Shown piece after piece: positions 56,440-64,000 of a stretch of 64,000 nucleotides of DNA (its first letter is position 1; each line of letters begins with the position of its first letter). Origin of the DNA: Maylandia zebra (lineage: Eukaryota > Chordata > Actinopteri > Cichliformes > Cichlidae). Position numbers and translations under genes: made by a program. Location: positions 36,762,669-36,826,668 of the forward strand of contig NC_135175.1 of assembly GCF_041146795.1 (NCBI RefSeq), given 5' to 3'. Under the pieces are notes generated by a model that saw nothing but the letters and a program-made list of their open reading frames with translations, was not told the DNA's origin and searched no databases.

Positions 56440-56900
56440 CACGTCGTCCTCCCTCGCAGACCTGATTGGGGTCTCGGTGTCAGACAGGTTTTCGGCGACC
56501 TCGCCGAGGACACGCCGGCTGCGTTCTCGCATCAGAGAGCCTCCTCCCGCCGGAGATCCTCGCCGCGCTCTGCAATCAGCTCAGCATTTACATTCAGATG
56601 ACTGCGCCGAGCCGCTGGAATGAAAATTTCCTCAGAGATCAGCTGGGGACTCGTGCGGGTGGGAGGGGGAGGACGTGACAGCGCCGCCTCACACCTGTCC
56701 TCACATGACATTTCCAAGTTGGCCTGAAAGTCTAATCAGCAGGATTTAATCACATCTGCTCCGTGTGGAAATCTAAATATTCATGCAGCTCTGCAGTGTG
56801 AGCTGATGGAAATAGATGTCATCTCCTGACCTGCTGACCTTTCTCCAGGATAGCATCAGGCTGCAGCTCCTGCTGCTGTGCAAACATCTGGAGCTCTGCT
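56440..56900. other. Candidate conserved noncoding segment
   Basis: Non-repetitive, with a CpG-rich half (56460-56700) and an AT-rich half holding homeodomain-type TAATC sites and AAATATTCATGCAG. Looks like a CNE or distal promoter; coding was considered but no frame is convincing. Confidence 0.25.
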
Positions 56901-57304
56901 CTCTGTGTGTCATTATTATTGGTTTAACGGGCTGAGCTGTGTGCTCTTAATCAAATGACCAGAGAAGACCTGAAACCCTCTGTGGATCCCATGTTGACCA
57001 TCAACATGACTGATTTTATATCTGCTTGTTTTCACTTTGTGTGTCTGTTAATTAGTGCAAACTAACAGGATATTAAAGCCTGATGACTGTGAGACCCGAG
57101 CTCTCAGATCTATAACTCATAAAAGGATTCAGGATCCAGGTCTGACGTAAGTTTTCTCCTGCTCCAGCTGAGTAAAGACATAGAACATAAAGTTTATTCT
57201 TATGGCTCGCTACCTTTAAACCTGTTTATCTATTCTCTGGGTTTAAATCCAGGCACAGCTCTGTGCTTGTGAGACTTTTAGAGCCAACATGTGGGCGGGA
57301 CACA

Positions 57305-57460
57305 GGATGACCTGGTCGCCACATTCTTATCAGTGGTCACATGATATCATTAAAAGGCTCCAACAGCACAAACACGAGAGTCCAGTTCAGATGAAGCTAG
57401 CAGCTACAGCCACCTGTCAGTCACAGAGGCCACGCCCCTAATAAAGCAAACTTTAAGTAC
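57305..57460 (-). repeat. Dispersed repeat F, copy 3
   Basis: Inverse of 53215-53425: GAAGCTAGCAGCTACAGCCA, GTCAGTCACAGAGGCC. Partial. Confidence 0.5.
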
Positions 57461-57469
57461 GATTTAGAC

Positions 57470-58500
57470 AGGTGAGTTATCAAAGCATCCTCCCCGAGTG
57501 CACCGACTCGCTGCACCATCGTGTGGTTCAAAGAGGTATTACATGAGAGTACAGCCAGCTGTGTAGAGCTTCAGCTGATGTCTCTGCAACACATCACAGT
57601 CGCACATGAGCCTGAGCAGGTGTGTCTATAAGGCCTGTAAGAGGGCGGGAGGAAGTTCACTGTGTGATGGCGGCAGGTGTGAGCTCGCTCTGTGTGCAGA
57701 CCCTCATTAAGATTCAGGAGGAGGCGCGGCTTGCCCCGGAGTGACTCCTCTCAGCGATCAAACCCACTGACCCGCTGCAGCGACGGATTCTCCTCCTCCC
57801 TGGCGTGCGGGGGAGGCGGCTCTTCTGGTTGGCTGGCTTCATTGTGCTGTGGTTTGGTTGGCGGCGCAGCATCAAAGCTGTTACTCAGAATCTGGAGGAG
57901 CTGGAGGCGTCTTCACTGCTTCTCCATTTCCACACTGTTAAACTCCCGCTCAGCACTACATCCTGCAAATGCTGCTGATTCACCCGATGACCTTTGACCT
58001 GTGCCACTGACCCTCTGACCCACATCTGAATGGAAACGTTAGAAATAAATTAATCTAATCTTGTTGCGACACAGATAAACCTCCTGATCACTTCCTCTCT
58101 GAGACGCACTCATCAATGAGCCTCCAGCTGTGACCGTCACCGCCCGAGGTAACCACGGAAACCTGAACGTTTTACACATGTGACACCTGAGTGCTTCCTG
58201 TCCCGCCCACAGATCACAAGGACTCGCTGCCTTCCTGGTGTCGGATCAAAGTGACTGAATTGTTGCCGGCAGACGTTCCACACTTCCTCACAGTCCCACA
58301 GTGGGAGAGTGTGCTGCCACCTGAGGAGGATCCACTCCCACTGAGGTTTATGACTCTGGTTAATTAAAGGTAGTGGCAGGAACAGGAGACACCTGAGTGA
58401 TCAGATCCTTCACTCAGATAATATTCCACCTGTGTCAGAGAGGCCAGTGAGGTCTCATCTTTAGTTTAAGGATCCAGAGTATGTGATGAATATGTTCCTG
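57470..58500. other. Intergenic, no gene recognised
   Basis: A GC-rich part at 57690-57990 is open on both strands but resembles no known protein. Confidence 0.35.
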
Positions 58501-58504
58501 CGGT

Positions 58505-59122
58505 CAGCTGATGGAGCGCTGATGGAGCGCTGATGGAGCGCTGATGGAGGGCTGTTGGAGCACTGATGGAGGGCTGTTGGAGCGCTGATGGAGGGCTGAT
58601 GGAGCGCTGATGGAGGGCTGATAGAGCGCTGATGGAGCGTGCTGATGGAGCGCTGATGGAGGGCTGATGGAGCGCTGATGGAGGGCTGTTGGAGCACTGA
58701 TGGAGCACTGGTGGAGCGCTGATGGAGCGTGCTGATGGAGCGCTGATGGAGGGCTGATGGAGCGCTGATGGAGGGCTGTTGGAGCACTGATGGAGGGCTG
58801 ATGGAGCGCTGATGGAGGGCTGTTGGAGCACTGATGGAGGGCTGATGGAGCACTGATGGAGGGCTGATAGAGCGCTGATGGAGGGCTGATGGAGCGCTGA
58901 TGGAGGGCTGATGGAGGGCTGATGGAGGGCTGTTGGAGCACTGATGGAGGGCTGATGGAGCACTGATGGAGGGCTGTTGGAGCACTGATGGAGGGCTGAT
59001 GGAGCGCTGATGGAGGGCTGATAGAGCGCTGATGGAGCGTGCTGATGGAGGGCTGATGGAGCGCTGATGGAGGGCTGTTGGAGCACTGATGGAGCACTGG
59101 TGGAGCGCTGATGGAGCGTGCT
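58505..59122. repeat. 11-bp minisatellite
   Basis: About 55 tandem units of GAGCGCTGATG with variants GAGGGCTGATG, GAGCACTGATG and GAGGGCTGTTG, with an occasional extra base. All three minus-strand frames are open through it, which is an effect of the repeat. Confidence 0.95.
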
Positions 59123-59129
59123 GTACCTG

Positions 59130-60410
59130 AGACAGTTCGTTTCACGGCTCGTGGACTCTGTGGTTCGTCCACTCGGCTCAGTTAAGCTCATTCTGGTTGT
59201 TTCATTTTCCGGTCCCAGCGCTGACGCCTGTGCCGAGGTGGACCTGACTGACCTGTGCAGATGTGACCCCGCCCCCAGACTCCTTCATCAAAGCGGCTTC
59301 AGCGAGTTCACGTGGACTCTGCGGGCGGCTGCAGCTTCGCGGGGTCGCCCGGGAGACGAACTCTCTCTGAGCGTTTGAAGAGGACGGAGGAGTTTCATTT
59401 TATCTGTCAGTCAGTCCCTGCATCACGGGGACGCCGCTCTGAGCGTGTGAGCGACATTTACATGACCTACATACAGACTGCAGAGAGAGGGAGGTGTGTG
59501 AACGCCACAGAGGAGGAGATGGAAGCTGAAACAAGCAAAGAAAGGAAAACTGAATGTAATGGATGGAGCTCGCTGTAGGCTGACTGTGAAACATTAATGC
59601 GCTGCTGTACTGCAGCGTGTAGGTGCAGCACGAGCAGGGCGGCGTGCAGCATCCATCTGAGCCTCCTCGCTCCCTCGTCTGCTCTGTGACACAAAAGCAG
59701 AAACACTTCCTGAGTTTACAGTTTTCAGCTTTCACACTCGGGACGACAGTGAAGCTCCACCCACTGCTGCTGTGGGTGTGGCTGATGTCATGTTTCAGCA
59801 GGTACAAACATCATGTTTACCTGCATGGTGGAACGTGATTGGTCAATAGAAGGTGAATTACAGCCGAGCTGTTGTGAGATCATACGCTGTGGTTTGTGTG
59901 ATCGTTGCTGTCTCCTGATCATCTTCGTACTGTGAGTCAGTACAACAACAAAGGCTAACAGCTGATTGGCTGATGAACTGTCAGTCCAGTGTTTGAGATC
60001 TGACTAAGCTGATGGTTTAAAATAGCTGCATGGATACGCGTCCATCTGAAGATGGTGAAGATGTTTCTAGCAGCACTTTGTTACAAGATGACAACGTTTG
60101 TAAACCCAAAGAGCTTCTCAAACATCGTTTACCTGTATGTTCACGTGGCTTTTAGGCATCGTGGTGTTGGAGGTGAATTTATACAACTCACAAAGCTGTA
60201 ACGTTATTACGTATAACAACGGCAGCTTGCTAACATTTAGCTAACATTATAGCAGCTGTTCTTCCCTCTGTGGGCGTGGCGTTATAGCATTGCTATGCTT
60301 GTGTACACCTGGAGTGTGTGATGTAACGACTGACTCTATGACTCTTAATGAATGCAGTCAGGCTCCAGGAGTTTTGTCTGAAGGGCGTCTCTCTCCCTCT
60401 GAAACATTAA
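59130..60410. other. Intergenic, no gene recognised
   Basis: GC-richer at the start, then ordinary. Nothing that can be supported. Confidence 0.35.
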
Positions 60411-60421
60411 CATTAGGGAGG

Positions 60422-61111
60422 TAGGGCTGCTCGATATAACGATATATATCGGATGACGATATAAAAACATCTGTCGTTTCATTTTACGCTATCGTTTGTT
60501 TCGTTATGTCGCAAAATAAACTGTTTACGGCAATATTTGTTCATGTTCTGATGTCACTGTAGTTATTATTAATTTCTTAAAGTTCTCTCTTTCTCTTATA
60601 TTTAATATAACCACACTACGGACGGACAAGCGCCTGTTTTTATGCGTTGTCGTTAGCAACAACGACGGTAAAACCACTGCGTGTCCGCTTGTTTATTTTC
60701 CACATAAACCTTTCACAATAAAGCTCAAGATCCTGTTGAGACTTTTCAAAATAAACTGAATCACGTGAAAGATGCAGAGTGTTTACAGATGAGAAGTAAA
60801 AAAGACGCCAGGTGCTAAAAAATAAACCTTAGACTCAAACGTTAGAGCAGGCTTTTCCCCGCAGCACACCGTGTAATAAATACAAAGAAAACGGCGCCGT
60901 TACAACTTGTGTCTAAAAATGTGTCGTTTCATGCATCAGTTAAAACACTCAACTCCAGCTACACGACGCTCAGCTGGAAACACTTCACACAAGTCGAGCT
61001 GCCCGAGATTCACAGAATTTACAGAAAATGTTACATTTGTGTGATTTATATCGTTATCGGGACGATGTCTTATATCGGGATATGAGATTTTGGTCATATC
61101 ACACAGCCTTA
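60422..61111. mobile_element. Nonautonomous hAT (MITE), 690 bp
   Basis: Left end TAGGGCTGCTCGATATAACG, right end ATATCACACAGCCTTA, with ATATCG/CGATAT-rich subterminal stretches. Flanks TAGGGAGG (60414-60421) and GAGGGAGG (61112-61119) are an 8-bp target duplication with one mismatch. Confidence 0.75.
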
Positions 61112-61255
61112 GAGGGAGGTGTTCTGGGCATGTTGTCGCAGGTGGAGGCCCCGGGGCAGACCAGGACACACTGGAGAACTCCTCAGAGTTCCCCTGGAGG
61201 AGGTGGCTGAGGAGAGGCTGCTGCCCCTGTGACCTAGCCCCGGATAAGCAGACTC
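61112..61255 (+). mobile_element. RTE/Rex3-type LINE 3' fragment
   Basis: GAGGTGTTCTGGGCATGT, GAGGCCCCGGGGCAGACC, AGGCTGCTGCCCCTG and CCCCGGATAAGCAG follow the order of the 3' end of fish Rex3 elements. Flanks the hAT MITE on its right. Confidence 0.6.
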
Positions 61256-61790
61256 ATACTTTATTGAAGGTGGTGCCTCCTCCGTTTAAGACTTCTGCTC
61301 CTCCCTCGCCGCTCGTACTCCTTGATGGTTTAGTTTTTTGCCTCTACAGGGTCAGGGTCCTCAGGTCACATGATGACCAGCGAGCTCCACCCCAGAAGAC
61401 AGAGAGCTGCAGAGAAAGCTCACGGGTGGAGATTCATTCAGTCTTGTGTGTTTTGGGCGCAGTGCGGCAGTGGCGCCCTGTCAGGACAGGCGAGGCAATA
61501 AATTAGGGTCAAATCATTTGGGGATGTAGGTACTAAAGCTGAGGTAACTTTAGGCCAGTGCACGGCTTCAAACTTGAATCTGTGCATTGATGGTTTGGAT
61601 GTTTCATGCTTGTAGAAAGAGGCTTCTAAAGATGAGTAAAGCTGGACTCATGAGGCGTCTGTTACTGGTGGATGTGAGTCAATTGCTTGCTGTGAAATGA
61701 AACAAAATCAGCTTTTCATGCAGTCGTTTAAAAGTTTAGGAAGTGGAAAGTCACCAATAAACCGTCCACATCAATCGGCAGGTGCGTGGA
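61256..61790. other. Intergenic, no gene recognised
   Basis: No support for a feature. Confidence 0.35.
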
Positions 61791-61799
61791 GAGCGAGCT

Positions 61800-62140
61800 G
61801 TGCTCTCAGTCACGCTGCGTCACTGAGGATTAATTCAGCGCCGTGATGAGAACATGCAAATGAAGCTGCTTTTAAGCCCACCGGCTCGTTTGCTCTCTGC
61901 CCTGCACGGGTCGCCCGGCAGCTCTCAGACCTGCCTGATTGAGGTAAAAGCACATAAAAGTCAAACTGCGGGAGGATGACATCCAAAAACATTGGCTTCA
62001 TCTCCATAATGCATTCCAGCCGTCTCTGCTGGCCACAGGAAGTGCGTTAAAGCGAGGCAGAGGGTCACAGAGCTGCCTCATTTCCATTATTCATCTTCAT
62101 AAAAGCTCCCGGACCGCTGCCTCTGAGTTTGGGGAAGGAA
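61800..62140. other. Candidate conserved noncoding element
   Basis: Non-repetitive stretch with an exact octamer ATGCAAAT (61854-61861), GGATTAATTC, and TTTCCATTATTCATC with CATAAAAGC. This dense mix of POU/homeodomain-type sites is typical of developmental CNEs. No coding frame. Confidence 0.3.
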
Positions 62141-62149
62141 TGAGGGGAA

Positions 62150-63335
62150 TGTTAAAACTGTGCTCTCCTACTTATCTGATCACACACACATCTGGTTACA
62201 CATCTGCTTCTGTCTGAGGCAGCACTGATGGAGGCAGGTGCAGATGAGGGGTCTTCATCGATGAAGGTCCTGAGTGTGGTTACAGTACAGAGCACAGTGC
62301 TGAGGATGATTTCAATAACACTGAGGCTGCTGTTACGTGTTTATGAGAGGCACAAAAACACCACGAGAACTCTTCAATGAGCCGTTTGTTTAAAATGTTC
62401 GCCGCTGTGATGGCGTGAAGGCTGTGAACCTGCTGGTCATGGCGTCCATCGGCAGCTCTGGGTCTCTGCTCAGACCTGCAGCAGTCCTGGTTCTGGTCCT
62501 GCAGTCCAAAAGCAGCTCAGTCAGTTGTTTTTGAAGGACGTCTCTGCTCTTAGACTGGATTCGTCCTTTCACTCAAGCAGAGCTCGTTTCTATCACCTGT
62601 AGCTTCCATCACAGTTTTCATGGATGACGTTTGTTTTCTGATGAAAATGAGACAATAACTGAATAAAACGTGATGCAGGAGGACAGAAACACATCAACAC
62701 TTTCATCAACAAATGAAAAAGAGACAAAAATACATCCGGGAGACGAGGTCCAATCAGAGATCATCAAGCTGTGTAGAAAGGCGGGGCAGTTTAGAAGTGA
62801 TCCAATCACAAGCGATCTTGTGCAGCAAGGTTAGACATATGGACAGGTGGAGGAACGTAAAGTGCTTCATGAACCATGTGAAGCAACAACACCACAAACT
62901 TTTACACCTGCTGGTAAAACCAAAGGAGGCGGACCAATGCTTTGGAACACCTGAGCGTCCATCTTTACCTGCATGTTCAGAGCTCTGATCCACGCAGGAA
63001 GTAAAGGCTCAGAGGATGAGTGATGGCCTGGAAAACCCTGTAAACGAAACACTGTGACAGCTGAAGAAGGACGAGCTACACCTGGGCGGAGCTGCTTACA
63101 GGTCTCAGCAAACAGCAGCACTAACCTGTCAGAGCGTCAGCAGCTCAGGACCACAGTGACCAGGACTGAGAAGGTCAGCCAAGAGAAACCGAATGAAACC
63201 TGGAGACCTGCAGACCCGTCACACTCCTCCTCAGAGCTTCTCCCACCTATCGAAAAGAAGCTGAAGACCACAGAGACTCAGGGAGACCCAGAACCACCAG
63301 GAACCATCAGAACCAGAAAGAGTCTCAAAGGTCTG
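62150..63335. other. Intergenic, no gene recognised
   Basis: Frames of 60-95 codons near 62713-63341 have no recognisable domain or splice context. Confidence 0.35.
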
Positions 63336-63339
63336 CAGT

Positions 63340-63430
63340 GAAGTGTCCTGATGCTCCATCATCCAGGAGAGGAAATCCCCAAACGTCGAGTCTGTTCATC
63401 TGGATGTTTTCAGTAGGAGAAACATTATGT
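63340..63430 (-). mobile_element. Penelope-like terminal repeat fragment
   Basis: On the minus strand ATGTTTCTCCTACTGAAAAC, CCAGATGAACAGACTCGACG and CCTGGATGATGGAGCATCAG match the phrase order of 48530-48620. Head is degraded. Confidence 0.4.
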
Positions 63431-64000
63431 TGCTGCTCGTTAGAGAGTTTCTGTCTGTGATGCTGAGCTAGTTTAATGCATGCACGTCTCCACTGTGTGT
63501 GTCTGTCTGTGTGATTGTGTGTCTCTGTTGTGGGTCTGGCTCTGCTGGATCTCCTCACAAACATCCCTGTGAGCTCGTTGTTGTTCTGTAGTTTTTGGGA
63601 ACGTCACGAGTCTCCGACCGAGCCGAGCATCACTGCTGTGTTCTTGTCTCAGTGTGGACGATTCAGTCTCATTTAAAGGCTCTGATTGGTCTGTTTGACT
63701 TTCAGAGGGTCAGTTTGTGTTTTAGCTAACTTCAGCCGCTCTGTGGTGATTACAGGCTGGTCAAGAAAAAAACACAGATACGAGATGTTTATCCTCCTCT
63801 GTGGGGGTGGAGGTGTCCTGAGGAACTGCAGCCTTTTGTCTTTACAGTTCAGCTGCTTCTCCAAACCTGCCACGATTCAATAAGACGGAGCCTGGAGCTA
63901 ACATTCCCATCCATGTTGTTATGTTTTATCCTGTGAGGTTACTGCGAGAGGTCATTCTGCCTGTTCAAAGGTCAAAGGTCAGTAACAGTAACTGGTGAGG

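Noticed and set aside
58461..59191. Ser-Ala-Leu-His-Gln repeat proteins up to 241 residues
   Set aside because: Translation of the 11-bp minisatellite; similar in every frame.
63054..63341. 95-codon frame on the plus strand as a possible exon
   Set aside because: No acceptor or donor at its edges and no family resemblance; runs into a Penelope-like fragment.

Overview
The window reads as nuclear DNA of a ray-finned fish, most likely a percomorph and plausibly a cichlid. The reasons are GT-AG multi-exon genes whose products best fit vertebrate nub1, crygn and eci2, a fish-type NLR with FISNA and NACHT domains, and a dense mix of fish repeats (hAT, Tc1, L2/CR1-like, Tx1/L1-like and RTE/Rex3-like LINEs, tRNA-type SINEs, CA/GT microsatellites). 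Nothing looks prokaryotic and no CRISPR array or viral gene was found. Gene identities come from reading translations, not from a search.

Layout. (1) 1-7.4 kb, minus strand: 5' part of a fish-type NLR immune receptor. Three duplicated short exons, a RING exon and the FISNA-NACHT exon are present; the LRR exons lie off the left edge. (2) 9.7-17.0 kb, plus strand: a complete nub1 gene (15 exons including 14 coding exons, 604 aa), an adaptor that sends NEDD8 and its conjugates to the proteasome. Its exon-14 acceptor is preceded by a tandem array of look-alike acceptors. (3) 17.2-22.3 kb: a Tc1 element carrying a hAT, which carries both a solo LTR and a second hAT, followed by LINE and Penelope-like debris. 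(4) 22.6-25.9 kb, minus strand: complete crygn (gamma-N crystallin, 183 aa), tail to tail with nub1. (5) 26-36.2 kb: microsatellite, Tx1/L1-like LINE, SINE, a 271-bp direct duplication, and an L2-like LINE inside a hAT inside another repeat. (6) 36.2-50.5 kb, plus strand: complete eci2 (11 coding exons, 397 aa, ACBP plus enoyl-CoA isomerase, C-terminal AKL). Intron 1 holds five levels of nested DNA transposons, among them a hAT with an uninterrupted 615-aa transposase and a perfect target duplication. Introns 3 and 8 carry the same LINE in opposite orientations. (7) 50.5-64 kb: no gene recognised; repeats, two large tandem arrays, a small hAT MITE and stretches that look like conserved noncoding sequence.

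The host genes do not form one pathway: innate sensing, NEDD8 turnover, lens structure and fatty-acid oxidation. From memory, nub1 and crygn are also neighbours in mammals, so that pair looks like old synteny. The most unusual content is structural: intact transposon nests with a readable order of insertion, an amplified splice acceptor, a predicted frame-preserving circular RNA in eci2, and two long near-perfect hairpins.
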